A DNA stretch of 64,000 bases from Monosporascus cannonballus (lineage: Eukaryota; Ascomycota; Sordariomycetes; Xylariales), in assembly GCA_004154925.1 (NCBI GenBank), contig QJNS01000297.1, positions 1 to 64,000 of the forward strand, given 5' to 3'. The notes below the pieces were generated by a model, which ran no database searches, was not told the DNA's origin, and saw only the letters and a program-made list of their open reading frames with translations. The position numbers were made by a program, and so were the translations under genes. Shown in pieces: positions 23,301 to 37,239 of the stretch (position 1 is its first letter; every line of letters begins with the position of its first letter).

Positions 23301-26300
23301 ATAATATTTATACATTCTTTATCATAGCTAACGTGTACTATTTAATAATTATAGTAATTTTATCAATGTTTATTTTAATATATTCTAGATATATTATTTT
23401 GTATCTTCAGAATTAACTTTTTGTATTAATTTATAATTTAGTATTTTATAAAATTTGAAGAATTTTATAATTATATTTACTTTTATTTATTTAAGAAAAA
23501 TAAAAGTGATATCGAAATAATAAATAATAACAAAGTGAAAATCCGTTTATAATCTATAATTTATTATCTATTAAGAGGTTTTTACTATGTTCGTAAATTC
23601 TTTTAGCATAATTAAATATTTAAAACTTCGTATTTCTTTTTAAAAGTTGTTTTTTATTTGTATATTTTTACATTTAATAAAGATATATTTATATTTAAAT
23701 TTCAATATTATAAATTATTAAATTCCATAAAATCGTTTTTTTATTATAATAATTAAAAGTAATAATATTTTTTTTTCAATGATAATATCGCTTAAATTTT
23801 CTTATTCGACCACAAGTCGTCATTTCTTTTACATGTAAATGAATATTCGATACTTTACGAGTAATTTTGAAAATTGATTTTATTTTTTTCTATGCCCGAT
23901 TTTTTAAAATATTTGTATATATACGTAAATCGTTATTATTTAGATTATAAGTAGGATAAAACTGAATAAATTATTCTTTTACACATATATTTTATTATTT
24001 TTATATTTTATATTAAGCGTTTTTCTAAGAAGTCATATATCTCTATAATATAGCAAAAATATATTAATTAATATTGGTAGCCTTTTCAGTTATTATTACA
24101 AGTTATTATTTACATTTCTAAATTTTGCTTCACTAATAATAATAATAATAGTAGTAGTAATAATAATATACTGTATTTTTAACACCTTTTATTATATTTT
24201 GTTTTTATATTTTAAGATATTTATTATACGTTTAGATTTATATTCATTATTATTTTTAGCAGAATATTAAAAGATCTTTTATATGTTTTATTTAACAATA
24301 TAGTATAACACGAACGTTTTCTAATTAATTATCTTGTAGATTAAATTTATCCATTAATATATTTTAGTATCTTTTTAAAATAATATCGAAATCGATTATT
24401 TAATATCTTTTTTGTATAAAATTTCGAAATATTTAATTTTACGTTTAAAATATTCGTTATCGCAAACGAACTCTTAATTTTTGATATTTATAATAGTAAA
24501 AGATTTTAAGCTATAGCTGTATACTAATTTGAATCCATTTAAAATATTTAATATAATTCAATTTTCGTTCAAAGTTTTATAATTTATTATTACCGTATAT
24601 TGTTATATTTTTTTCGTATATTTAAATTAATAATGTTATTAACGATGTTTATTGTTATATTTAAATCTCTTTTCAAAAATCTTCTTAACTCTTTTGACTT
24701 CTGTTATATTATAGCTTTATTATAAATAATGCCTTTTTAATTCTTTCAAATTAATTAAATTACTTTTATGTTTATTTTTAAAATATATTTAGTCACTTTA
24801 TTTATCGCTTTCGCTGATAAATATATTTTTTAATAATAATAATTATACTTTCGCTTTGTTATAATCTTTTTCTATTTAGTAATTCACCTTTTTATTTGCT
24901 ATATTACGTTTTATTTTCTGCATAGCTTTAAGAAAATATTCGAATATTTGTTTTAATAATTTTTTTATTTTGTAGATTTCTAAGAATTACTAATTCAAAA
25001 TAAAATTAATAATAGATTTTTGATAATACTTTTTTAACATTCGCTAAATTAATTCCTTTATTATTTATTAATTATATTCATTTTAAAAATATTATTATTT
25101 AAATATCACTTTTCATTTAAAGACTTTTTTAAATAACCTATTCAAAAATATACATATTATTATTTACTAATTTTATTTTCTCTAGTTTTATCAAAGAAAT
25201 CAATATTAAATATATATATATATATCTATAATATATTACGAAAATTTTTTTTTCAATTATTATATATCAGTCATTTTCGTCGGTTATAATGAACAGCATA
25301 TATTTTGCTATATCTATTACGAATTTCGAAGCAAATACTTTTTATTTATTGTTAACGTTTTAATCATTTTTTAAAAATGACTCATTATTTTCTAAACGTC
25401 TTTTAAAGCATTTTTTGGTCTTTTGCACTTTATATTAAATTCTTTACCAAAATAACTCATATTGTTATTAGGCCTAAATATATTAATAAATTAATTATCT
25501 TTTCTATTGTTATGAAACTTTTTTAAGAAAAAATATAATTATTTTATTCCTATCTTTCACGTATTTAGTTTTTAAAACCTTTATACTATTTCTTTTCCGC
25601 AATTAAACAACTTAATTTAGCTTTAATTCTTTTTTAAATGATATCAAGTTTTATAAGCCCTAATATTATGCGAGAAAAAGTAAAGAATATATTTTAATAT
25701 TTTCTGTAATTTGTCCGAGAGCATTTATACTTTATAAAATATTTTCCTTTTTTATACGACTTTTGTACTATTTATTATAGATTTAAATAATTCTCGACAT
25801 CTATTTATTTCATGCAATGAAGCGCGATAAGTTCATATTTTTATTTCTTTCTATTTTTTTTAATTTCTTATAAAACGATTTACTTAAATTATTCGTTTTA
25901 TCGTCGGTTTATTTTACTTTAACTATACATATTTAAAATATAACCGCGTATTTTAAAAGAACTTCTCTTTGTCGCATTTATAAGATTTGTTATATAATAA
26001 TATATTTCCTATTTAAAATCTCAAAATTAATCTTTAATTTATCTTTGAAATTAATAGAATTGCAAAGAATTACTTAAATAATATTTTGTAAATCAGCCTT
26101 AAAGTTTTCAAAATCATATCTTATAACGGATGTAAATTGATTTAGAGCGTTTTTCGAATAATAAATTATAACAGCAAAAATTTAATCCAATATTTCGTTT
26201 AAGTTCTGCAGCGTAAAATCAGTTCGTATCTAGATTCAAAAACTTTAAAATATTTTTTTCATCTTAAAATTAAAACTGTCTAATGCTATATTTCGAAGCG

Positions 26301-26784
26301 TTAATTTATATTTAGATAACCTTTATTTAAATCGTATTCTATTAAATTTAATTTCTAATTTTTCAACTTTCGCTTGTAATTATACTACATTATTAAATAA
26401 AAACTTACAACTAATAATTATTACGACGTTTTACTAATTATTATATATAATTCGCACAGATTTATATTAATAGAAATATCCGTGAAATTTAAATAGTTAA
26501 ATAAGTTAAATACGTTTTGTAATTTTAAATATATTTTAACTAACGAATTATTATTACAAACTAGTATTATTTCAGCTCTAAAAACCAATATATTTATATA
26601 TTCCTCTTTAAATCATGAGAGTTTAATTATATCTTGAAATTATTATAAATCTAACTGCTTAAATTATAATTAATTGTATAAGAATTTATTTAAATCTTAA
26701 CGCGAAAGAAGATCCAAATTACGTGATCTCTTTATATAGATCTAACCGTTTCTCGCGATCGATTTTGGCTGAGTCGTAGTCATA
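20352..26784 (-). mobile_element. Ty3/gypsy element A, RIP-mutated, LTRs 20352-20716 and 26418-26784
   Basis: Two related LTR ends of about 366 bp lie in direct orientation; the left edge reads TATAACGGTTAA and the right end of both is GTCGTA..ATA. The flanks are ATACT (left) and ATTCT (right), a near-match to a 5-bp target duplication. Internal minus-strand sequence around 22900-23120 aligns by eye with the RNase H segment of the other gypsy copies here. All frames are full of stops. The LTR lacks the 35-bp minisatellite of the B-type LTR and so represents a distinct subfamily. Confidence 0.7.
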
Positions 26785-26854
26785 ATTCTTCTATAGAAAT
26801 TACGATAATGACGTGCCAATTACGTTTAGTAATAATAAATATAATTTATAACGA

Positions 26855-26935
<81 letters not shown>
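26855..26935. repeat. (ATT)n microsatellite, about 27 units
   Basis: An uninterrupted ATT trinucleotide run of about 80 bp, between the right end of gypsy A and the pogo element. Confidence 0.95.
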
Positions 26936-28700
26936 TAAATTTTAACAGAATAAAAAAACGTATAACGTATTACATAAGCTCGCGACTTAAATAAGCTTGC
27001 GACTTATTTTTTATTTATATCCCGATTACCAACTTTAAATATGTATTCTTTAATATCAATAATATGGAATATCTTATAAAAAACAAGAATAAATTTAGCT
27101 ATTTAGGCGAAAAACGTATTTCGAAATTTAGTTATAAAAAACTTAGTACGATATATGATATCGCTAAAACGATCTTAAGAGCTTGATATTACAGTAAACG
27201 CGTCCGAACCGATATTATCTCTAATTTGCGAAAATTGACACCGATCGAAAAGAAGTCGATTGTCGAACGGATTTTTGATTTAAATGCGCAAGCGTTTTCT
27301 GTCCGGCGTTAATACGTTGAAGATATGGCGAATTTGATGCTTGTGCAATGTATTATAAAACGCGTTAAGGCTAATTAGGTATTTAACTTTGTTAAACGAC
27401 AAAAAAAAATTCGAAACGTATTTAAATCGAAAGATAAATTATTAAAACATTTTATATACAAATACAAAAATATTTCGAAAATAATTTAAGTTTATCCGAA
27501 TTATAATCGCAAAATACGATATTGTAAAAAAAGATATTTATAATTTTAACGAAACGGCATTTTCAGTAAGGTTTTTTATAATAATAAATATTGTTATTAT
27601 TAACGTTAAAAGGCGTAAAAAGTTTTAACAAGCCTAATAAGAAAATCGGGAATAGTTTATAATAATATAAGTCGTTAATATTTACAGTTGGGCTTTACCT
27701 TTATTTATTATCGTTACTAAGAAAAACTACCTTTTTCGCTAATTCGCTAATAATCTATTCTTATTCGACTAAAGGTTTATTATAAGCGAAAAAGGCTAAA
27801 TAATAAAAAATTTGAATTTAAAATAAATTAAGTATTTCGATAAATATATTAAAATATATACCAAAAGTTCCAAACGTTTTTTTATCCTCGACGGTTGCGA
27901 AAATTACTATTTAATCGAATTCGAAAAATATTATTAAATTAACGATATTGTTATATTTTGTATATCTGCTTATTTTTTATCGGCTTTAACCTTTTAACGT
28001 ATTTTGCTTTTCTATATTAAAATATACGTATTCGCTTTATATTGAAGGTTTTCTGCGGCGGCACATTACTTATATTGCTAAGAAACAATTTATCGCCCGT
28101 TTTCGCAACGGGTTTAAAGCCGCCATAACGACCGATAATATTAAATCTTAATTCGTAAAAGCGGAATTTATTTTATTTAATCTTTATTGTATCTTTTCCG
28201 AATTAATGGTTCTAGTTATACTTATATCGATTATTTCGCCGTTTGCTTTTGTTAATTCCGTTATTTTCTTATCCATAAAAACTCTTAAGAATGTCACTGA
28301 AATAATTTGATGAAAACGGTATTTGCAAAAAAAAAGAAATAGAAAAAATAGAAATTATTAAGGTAGTCTGCTAATAAAAATAATTAAATCGTTTAATTTT
28401 TTAATAAAAAATAACTTAATACTTTTACATAAAGTTAGTTTTTTAAAAGAAAAGAAACGGTTATTTGCGCGAAATAAACTATATCTTAAGTAAATGTCAA
28501 AATATCAATAATGAACGGCTTTAAGAAAAATGGATATTTTTTATAAAGAAAATATAAATTCTCATAGTAACGAAAGAAAGTAATAATAAATAATAGCAAT
28601 TAATAACGGCTGAAGGTAGTCTCGGAAAAGAGCTTAGGCAAAAAAACGAAAATATAGCATTTGTGGCAAGCCGGGACATAATGCGCGTATTTGCAAAAAG

Positions 28701-29088
28701 TGTCATGGCCCAACGAGCCACGGTCTCCGGAAACGGTCTGTCATAACCCAACCACAAATGCGCGGTGGGGCAGGTCACGTGATGGATTACCAACTTACTG
28801 GTGGTAAGCCAGTAAGCCGGATCACCAACTTACTAGTAGTAAGCCAGTAAGCCGGATTACCAACTTACTGGTAGTAATCCAGCGAACAGGAATAAGATAT
28901 ATACGCTTATTATTTCCATAATCTAGATAACATTCGCTTATAATATAATATCGTTACCTAAGGCATTATTAGAATTACGAGACGTAATACGATTATTATA
29001 ATTATTGCTTAGATTCCCACGATATTTCTGCTAATATAAACCCGTACGACTAAGGCTTAATAGTTGGTTAAATCGCCTAGCCGTCATA
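28701..29088 (+). mobile_element. Solo LTR (B-type gypsy) inserted in the pogo transposase
   Basis: 388 bp, starts TGTCATGGCC and ends CTAGCCGTCATA. It is flanked by a perfect 5-bp duplication AAAAG (28696-28700 and 29089-29093). Its length equals the LTRs of gypsy B (387-389 bp). It is markedly GC-richer than its surroundings, and about 35-bp minisatellite units lie inside. It interrupts the zinc-knuckle codons of the transposase. Confidence 0.88.
28785..28889. repeat. 35-bp minisatellite inside the LTR (3 units)
   Basis: Units start at 28785, 28820 and 28855, each of the form GATTACCAACTTACTGGTAG followed by TAAGCCAGTAAGCCG. Each unit is partly self-complementary (CTTACTGG...CCAGTAAG). The same array occurs in the gypsy B LTRs (about 30610-30710, 37025-37150) and, with two units, in the element E LTR (about 58770-58840). 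Confidence 0.88.
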
Positions 29089-29554
29089 AAAAGGATTTAA
29101 AGGCGACTAGTAATAAAAAATCCGATTCATTTGAATTAATTTGATATATTGTGGTTAATTAAATTGAATTTCTTATTACGACGTACCAAAAATCAGTTGC
29201 GAACTTACATAGTGCGTTAAATCTTATTTATAATATTTAAATTTATATATTCTACCTACTTTTGATTTCTTTATTATCTTTTTATTTTTTAATAAATAAA
29301 TTTAATAATATTTTAATAACAGTTAGAATTTGTTTAAAAGGATTTCGACGGTTTTAAATTTAAATTACAATTATTAGTATATAATTTAATTTTCTTTTTT
29401 TGAAATTATTATTTTCAAAAGTCGATTTATTTATTAATTATTTCAGTAAATATATTTCTTGTTTTTTATTATTTATATTATGCTTAACTTTATTATTAAA
29501 TAAAAAAAATTAAATTTTTACTATATTATAATGTTATTTTACTTTTCGATTATA

Positions 29555-29830
29555 GAAATAAAGCAGAGTGTTACGCCTATAATCAGGCTCCGCTGATCAG
29601 AAAGTCCGAGTTTCGCATATATATCAAGGAGTTCTTTTGTCGCCATAGGTTTAACCATTAGACGTTATCTACAACCATCACTATTTAGCATATTTTCTGC
29701 TACTTTAGTTATCAAGGTTTAATATTATTAATATAATCGGATTTAGTTCTTTATCTCGATAATCCCTTTCTATATCGTGATATAACTTGCTTATTCGCAT
29801 TAATTAAGATCAATTTCCCCTACTTTATAT
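29555..29830 (+). repeat. Dispersed 270-bp repeat, copy 1
   Basis: Shares high identity with 61503-61775, including the motif TGTTACGCCTATAATCAGGC near its start. It then shares TAGCATATTTTCT and a common 3' half. GC content is higher than the surrounding DNA. It may be a solo LTR (a TGTTACG start is common in fungal gypsy LTRs) or a SINE-like unit; similarity seems to begin a few bases before TGTTACG. Confidence 0.75.
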
Positions 29831-29989
29831 CAATAAATCAAACGATTTAGCTTTGATATATTTTCGTTATTATTAAAATATACTTATTATATTATATTGG
29901 TTATTTGTGTAATTTCTTTAATCGTTTTAAAGAAATTATAAATTACTTAAAAGCAAAATATTTAAAACTTATAAAACCTATTAATACAT

Positions 29990-30404
29990 TATTTTAAAAT
30001 GTTAATAATATTTAACCGAATTATTAGATTTTTTAATTCCCTTACAAAATGAAAAATATTATTACGAAAACGCAATATAGAATTAATTCATTCTAATATT
30101 TCTAATATAAAAGCTATAAAAGAATACGAATCTTTAAAAGAATAGTAAAAGCAATTAAAGATTTCGATAACTATAACTATATTAATACAAGCTATAAACC
30201 CGGCTAATTAATTTAGTATTAAGATTATTAATTAGTTAACTATTAATTATATTATACTTTTAAACGTTTTTAACGTTAAAAATTCAATTCTTTTAATAAG
30301 TATTAGATATTTATCATATTCTTTTAAAAAATCATTAAAGGCTTTTAAAATTCCAATATTTTTTCCATTTAATTAAACATAAAGTAAATCTGTTTTTCTA
30401 TTGT
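29990..30404 (-). mobile_element. Gypsy C, 3' portion left of the B insertion
   Basis: This AT-rich sequence resembles the post-integrase segment of the other gypsy copies (compare 42050-42420). It stops exactly at the target duplication of element B and is continued at 37240 onward, so C is the host of B. Confidence 0.6.
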
Positions 30405-30409
30405 ATATC

Positions 30410-33400
30410 TATGACTGCTAGGGGTTTAACCAACTATTAAACCTTAGTCGTACGGGTTTATGTTAATAGGAGTATCGTAAGAATTTAAGCAATAAATATA
30501 GTAATCGTATTACGTCTTATAATACCAAGGGTACCTTAGGTAACGAATTGTTATTGTAAGCTGAAGCTATCTAAATTATGGAAATAATAAACGTATATAT
30601 TTTGATTTTATTAGCTGGATTATTACCAGTAAGTTGGCAATCCGGCTTACTAGCTTACCACTAGTAAATTAATAATTCGGCTTATTGGTTTACTACCAGT
30701 AAGTTAATAATCTATTACGTAATCTGCCTTATTACGTGCTTGTGTTTGGGTTATAACAGACCGTTTTTGGAAACCGTGGTTTATTAGGCCATATCACGAT
30801 TTTCTCCTTTAAGATTTTCTTTTTTTTTTCGGTAAGCTTTTCGCATTTATTCAATATATTTTCCGGTATATCTAAGCGTCGTTTTTGCAAATCCGAATAG
30901 CGATTTGTCTTGGTTAATTTAATTAAACTTGAAAATTTTAATATAATATCTTATTTTTTCTATTCTATTTAAAAACTTAATTGTCAAATAATAGACGAGG
31001 TTTTTCGTTATAAGAAATATGTTTATCGAAGTCGTTCGTACGACGGAACAGAAATTCCTATTTTTATAATTAATCGTTATATCGTAAAGTCGAAAAGATT
31101 AAAAAAGGAAAATTTAACGGCTGAAAAATTTTTATCTGAAGTGTTTGCGCGTTTTTTCGTATACGTCGTTAACGCCAGTAGCATTAATCCCAAGGTGCAA
31201 AATTTATTAATCGTGCTTTTTAATCCCTAAACGACTTTAACGGTTTTACGTAATTGGAATTAAACTCTGTGGTTAAAGTACAGGTTTTAAATAAGGTGGA
31301 CGTTATTAATTAGAATGCGGTAAATCAAGGATTTCCTTTTTTGGATCTTATAAATTGGAATGCCATTATTTCGAGTAATTCCGTCGTTATTAGTAAAAGT
31401 TTTTTAATAGACGCTGGGAGCCAATAAGGTTTTTAGCAGATTCCTAGGTATTCTCGGAATTCGGATATTTTTTTCATTTAATCAAGTATTGGGTAAATCC
31501 GTTTTATTTTCGTATATCAAACACTTTGTTTATTTCGTATACTTATTCGTCTTTTACTTTTATATTGTTTTATATCGTATGCATCTTAATTATATCTGCT
31601 ATTAATTTGAATAAAAAAACGTAAAAAATTAAATAAAATTTAACTTTTGGTAAAGGTTTTAATTAGTAATTATTTTCTAAGATTATCTGGGCGATTTTAT
31701 ATAGATCAATATATTTGAAATCGAAATTTTTATTTGGTCGTTTTATTTAAATATTTTTGATAACGAGAAAAACGATTTTCTTTTTTTTAAAAAAATTAGT
31801 TTTTTTAATTTCTTCTGATTATAACACTTAATTATTTGCCTTTATACGAATTCTAATTTTATTTTTATTTTTTGATACAATTATCGTAATTATTCTTATA
31901 TAAAAATTATTTTGTTATTAATTTAATCGTCGTCGCATAGTTTTCTGTAAACTTTTAGAATAAAACCAAAATTTGCATTTATAGATATTATTTTAATATT
32001 TTTATGATACTTGATATTATAGACTAATGATGTAATTCACAATTTTTTTACTTAATTATTTTATTCGTAATTAATACAATACTATAAATAGGTTTTTAAG
32101 GTTTAATTTATTTGTTCTATTTATTTATTTATTTAAAGTTTAAATACGTTAAATAATTTATGATTTAAGCCGATTTATATTATAAAGCTTTGTTAAAATT
32201 TAAATACAAATATCGATCCTTTATTTGAAATAATTTCTATTAATAATCGGTATATACTAAAAATATATTTGAAAAAATATATGCTATTTGTTCGGCGTTT
32301 ATATCTTTATAATATAGTAAAAAATAAGAAAATTTCGTAAATCGGTCGACGATTACGAAAATGCTGTTTTAATATATTTTCATAATTAGATTTTTTGATA
32401 TAGGAAGTTTGGTAATAAAGTCGAATATAATTAAATATTATGGTTATTTTGCGATTAATAAGAACTGTAATTTTTCGTATGATTTATATCGTCGAATCTT
32501 TGCTTTGGCGCAAATATCGGATTGCTAGTTGATTTTGTGTATCGTTAATTTCATTTTAAGAAAGGAATATGTACGTTAAAGCCGTTTTAAAGTTTTATAA
32601 ATCCCTGTATGTCCGTATAACTAATATTCGTATATTTTTCGTATTAAATCTTTCTAATATTTTTCTGGAACTTGTATTTTATTCGCTTTTTGATTTTTTA
32701 GAAAATTATTATTATATTGCCAGATTTTTTAGTGCATATTAAAAAATACTGCCTGAATTATTATAATCTATTATAGGCGTAAATACTTTTTATAGTAATA
32801 TCGAAAATTATGTAATTAATTTTAACCAATTTCTTTTCGAAATCTAGTTATTTGCTTAAGGCGTTTATTCTGCCGTTTTTTGAGCTTTTTCTATAGATAA
32901 TAACGAAGTCGAAGTTTGCCAATTTTTTTGCGTATTTTAATTATCGTCCTATAAGCTTTCTGATTGTGGTAAATCGGGTAAAATTTTGATAATCCGTATA
33001 AGCCTTAACCTAGTATAAATTTCCTTTTAAAAAGTGCCTAAAATTTCGAAATGCTATAATAATAGCTATAAATTCCTTATCTAAAATACCGGAATTAAAT
33101 TTAGATCCTTTTAATTTTTATAAAAAAATTTAATAAGGTATAATTTGTTTTAATTATTTCGTTATCCGATTATTATATTTAACGCGAAATTCGAAGTATC
33201 GGTTTTTAGCTTAATGGGGCGGTTTGGATCGTACATAATTAGTACTAACTCGTTAATAATCGTATCCTTAATATTCTGAAATTTTTTTCCGTATCTGGCA
33301 TTTATTTAAAAACTTTTTATAAGCTTTGTTAAAGGTATAGTTATCTTACTAGAGTTTCGAATAAACTTCCTGTAATAGTTGGCGAATTTAAAAAATACCT

Positions 33401-36400
33401 GTATTTCCTTAATTATCGTTAACGTTTGCCATTTTATAATTGTAACGATTTTCTTAAAGTTTATCCTAATATGTCCTAAGAAGATAATATGTTCCAGATA
33501 TTTTATTTTTTATTTGTAGAATTAATTTTTTTTTCCGCGTTAATAAATAGCTTTATATTCTGTAAAGCTTGAAGAACTTTTTGAACGTATTTTGTATATA
33601 CTTTTTTCGTTTTGGAAAAAACAAGAGTATCGTCGAGATATTAAACGCTGAAAATATTAAGATATTTTCGTAACACATAATTTATTATTCATTAGAAAAT
33701 TAGTAGTACGTTCGTAAATCATGTTAACGTAATTAAATATTTAAATAATCTATATTTCGTTCTGAAAAATATTTTTTATTCGCATTCTTTTTTAATTTTA
33801 ATAAAGCTATATTTATTTTTAAGATTAAATGTTATAAACTATTTAGCTTTATAAAATCGGTTTTTTATTTCCGTAATCAGAGATAATAATATTTAATCCT
33901 TAATAATGATATTATTTAGTTGTCGATAGTTAATCATAAGTTGCAATTTTCCGTTTTTTTTCGGTACGAAGAATATAAGGTATCCTGCTAATAATTTCGA
34001 AAGTTAAATCTATTTTTTCTGTAACCAATTTTCTAGGAAATTTCTGAAAATGTATAATTTATTTCCGTTAAAGTTATAGATGGCGTAAACTTTCGTCGAG
34101 AACCTTTTTAAGAATTATTTCATAATTTTATTTATTCTATTCTAGTAATTTCGTAATAAGCTTTTTTTTAAAAAAAAGTTGCTTATATTTATAGTATTAT
34201 AATAGTATATTAATTAGAATATTTGATTTTTAGAGTTGTTATTATTTTAGATCGTTATTTCATTATTTTAGTTTCGTTTTGATAAGAATAATAATACGTC
34301 GTATTTTTTGTTACTCGTTTTTTTTGTTTTTTGTCTTTTTAAGTAATAAGAGTTTTGTCGTATCCTTATGCTTGCATTCGTTATTATTATCGATTAAATA
34401 TTAAAATCTTAATTTGTTTTAGCTTATTAATAGGATATAAAGTAAACCTTATTTAACTAATTCTGCTATTAATTAAAATTCCGTACCGGCGTATTTATGG
34501 TAATTTTAAGATCATAATGTAATTCTTAAATAAAACGATATCGAAATTAATTATCTGGTATCATTTTTAGATAAAAATCTTAAAGTAATTAATTTTGCGT
34601 ATAATATTTCCGTTATCGTAAGCGAATTTTTAACTTTCGATATTTGTTGTTATATAACGTTTTAATATATATCTCTATAATAATTTGAATTTATTAATTA
34701 TATCCGGTATAATATAATTCCCGTTCAAAGCTCCGTAATTTACTATTACGGTATACCAGTACGGTCCGACTTGTATATTTAAAATAATAAAATTATTAAC
34801 GTTTTTTATCGTTACGTTTAAAGCCTTTCGTAAGAATTTTCTTTAATTCCTTTAGGTTTCGTTATTTGGCAATTCTTTTATAAGTAACTTTTTTCTTTTA
34901 ATTTCTTTTCGAATTTATCGAGCTTTTTTTATATTTCTTCGTTTAGCGCATTAAGTTATTATATTTATCGTTATTGGCGGCGTACTATTCCTTTAAATTA
35001 TATTAATTGTTTTTAATTTTATTATAGTTTTTTATCGAATAAATTGTTTTTTTATATTTACAATTATATCCCATTATATATTATTCTAATTATTATTCTA
35101 AAGATTTCCTATAAATTAACGTATTTTGCTTTTAATAACTTTTTTTTGTAAAAGTTTATAATAAATATTAATTAAAAATAAAGGTCCGTAATAATCTTTT
35201 AGCAATACTTTTTTATTATACGCTAAATTAATTCTTTTTCCGTTTAGTAATTATATTACTGATAATAATAAAAGAGTTTTTTATAAGTATTATTTTTCGT
35301 CGGGCTAGCTTTTTATTTCGACCAGTTATTAAATATTTGCTAAAGTTATGATTTAAAAATATTAATATTATTACTTATTATCCTTATTATTTCCGGTACT
35401 GTTTAGAAAATCGAATCGTTTATAATATATACGGGTAATTCGTTCGTAAATATATTATATTTATTTTTCGTAATCGGAATATTTTCGTTGTCGACAATAT
35501 ATAGCATATATTTTGCCGTATCGATTAAGAGTTCCGAGACAACCTTTTTTTGTCCAATTTTGGTATTTACGTAATTATTCTTATAATGCTTTTTATTATA
35601 CTTGCGATATTTATTAAACCAGTTTTTTTAGTATTTTACACTTTTTATTGGATTTTTTGTTATGGGGAACCCGGTATATATTTGGGCCGAATTATGTTAA
35701 TAAATTTACTTTATTTTTTTTATTTTTCTAAATTATTCCTTAAGTATTAATTCTTAATTATTTTGTCGGGATTTCTTAGGTATTTTATATTATGCTGCTT
35801 TATGCCTTATTTTGTTATAATTATAATACATAATCTGGCTCTAGTTTTTTATGCGTAACTTTTAATTTTATGAGTTTTAATTTTATATAGTAAAAAATAT
35901 TACCATATCGAATAAGATTAATATTAGCAATATATCAAACCTTATTATTTTTTTAATACTTTTAATACGTTATACATATTATTAATTGTTAATCATAATT
36001 ATTATAATAATATAATCCGAAAAATAATTAGGCTAATTGAATTTAAAAATAATTTATGTTTTTTAAAGCGTCGAAAAATTTAGCTATTAATACTTTTTAT
36101 CCCCAATTTAATTTAGCTATTAATTAAATTAACGTATTACCTTAACTAGATATTAATTTTTTTAGTCGTAATTATTAAATCTATATTTCGGCTTTTATTT
36201 TTTATTTACTATTTCGAAAACTTTTATTAATATTTGTTCGAATTATTTATAATCGTTATAAATTCGCATTATTTTTAGGTTTCGTTTTTCGATTAATAAA
36301 AAACATGTTTTTTTATAACGGGTTTAAATTAAATAATCGTATTTGCGGTAAATCGTCCGATTACGAATTTAATTTACGTAATAGACGTAACAAATTAAAT

Positions 36401-37234
36401 AAGAAAATACTCGAAATATGCTTAATATTAAGTTAAAAATAATTATAACTTAGTTAAGGTTCCGTCGAAAAGTTCTGGCTTAAAAAGCTTAAAAACCTTT
36501 CCTGATTTTTTAGTGAAATTTAACTAAATAACCTGGCTTATTCGAAAAAGTTTCCCAATTTTGAGAATTTTTTTTCCTTAAGTTTTTTATAAGCGGCTTA
36601 AAAAAACGTCGTAAAATCATTATTATCTCTTTTAAGCTATATAATGCGTTCGTTTATGGCATTTAAACGTCGGAAAACTTCTTCGCAAGAAAAATAAAAA
36701 TTCTTTTTTTTCTTCTCGGATTCCATTTTAATATTCGAGGATTTAAAGATCTGGCAAATAAATTATTCGGGCTGCTTATTAATAAATATAATGTCGGCAA
36801 TATTATTCAAAGTTTAACGGTATTATTAAATAAAAGCTTATAACGTATAACGGTTAAAAATTTTTAATTAATTATTAAACTTTAATCGTACGGATTTATA
36901 TTAGTAAAAATATTATAAAAATCTAAATAATTAATATAATAATCGTATTATGTTTTATAATACCAAAAGTACCTTAAATAACGAATTATTATTATAAATT
37001 AAAGTTATCTAAATTATAAAAATAATAAATATACATATCTTGATTTTGTTAATTGGATTATTACTAGTAAATTAGTAATTCAGTTTACTGGCTTATTACC
37101 AGTAAGTTGGTAATCCGGCTTATTGGCTTACTACCAATAAGTTGGTGATCTATTACGTGACCTGCTCCACTACGCGCTTATAGTTAGATTATGACAAACC
37201 GTTTCTGAAGACCGTGGCTCGTTGGGCCATGACA
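30410..37234 (-). mobile_element. Full-length Ty3/gypsy element B, RIP-mutated
   Basis: 6825 bp. LTRs are about 30410-30796 (3') and 36846-37234 (5'), with a perfect 5-bp target duplication ATATC (30405-30409 and 37235-37239). Minus-strand remnants appear in the order expected of gypsy. These are reverse transcriptase at about 33880-33560 (YLDD box near 33640), RNase H at about 33290-33020 (DPNRPIKLKTDTSNFALN), and the connection TDYQNF. The integrase core follows at about 32430-32310 (FDFITKLPIS...IFVIVDRFTKF). A purine-rich tract (AAAGGAGAAAA) lies just inside the 3' LTR. Stops in all frames, so it cannot be autonomous now. Confidence 0.88.
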
Positions 37235-37239
37235 ATATC

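Larger units (their letters stand above)
26965..29217 (+). mobile_element. pogo/Fot1-like DNA transposon, RIP-mutated, carrying a solo LTR
   Basis: TIRs match between 26965 onward (ACGTATTACATAAGCTCGCG) and the reverse complement of the 29217 end (ACGCACTATGTAAGTTCGCA), differing only by C/T or G/A. Both ends abut TA (26963-26964 and 29218-29219). Plus-strand remnants of a Fot1/pogo transposase are readable. Near 27230-27370 there is RKLTPIEKKSIVERIFDLNA, then VEDMAN, then NFVKRQ; near 28655-28698 a C-terminal zinc knuckle CGKPGHNARICKKCH. Removing the solo LTR and one target duplication (393 bp) leaves about 1860 bp, the normal length for this family. After the LTR the coding tail resumes as KDLKATSNKKSD. 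It is dead: many stops. Confidence 0.85.

Noticed and set aside
28785..28889. CRISPR-like array (regular repeats)
   Set aside because: Repeats are contiguous without spacers, in a eukaryotic LTR; it is a minisatellite.
35550..35750. Hydrophobic 66-codon frame inside gypsy B
   Set aside because: AT-rich DNA gives Phe/Ile/Leu/Tyr-rich frames by chance, and it lies antisense to the gypsy remnants.
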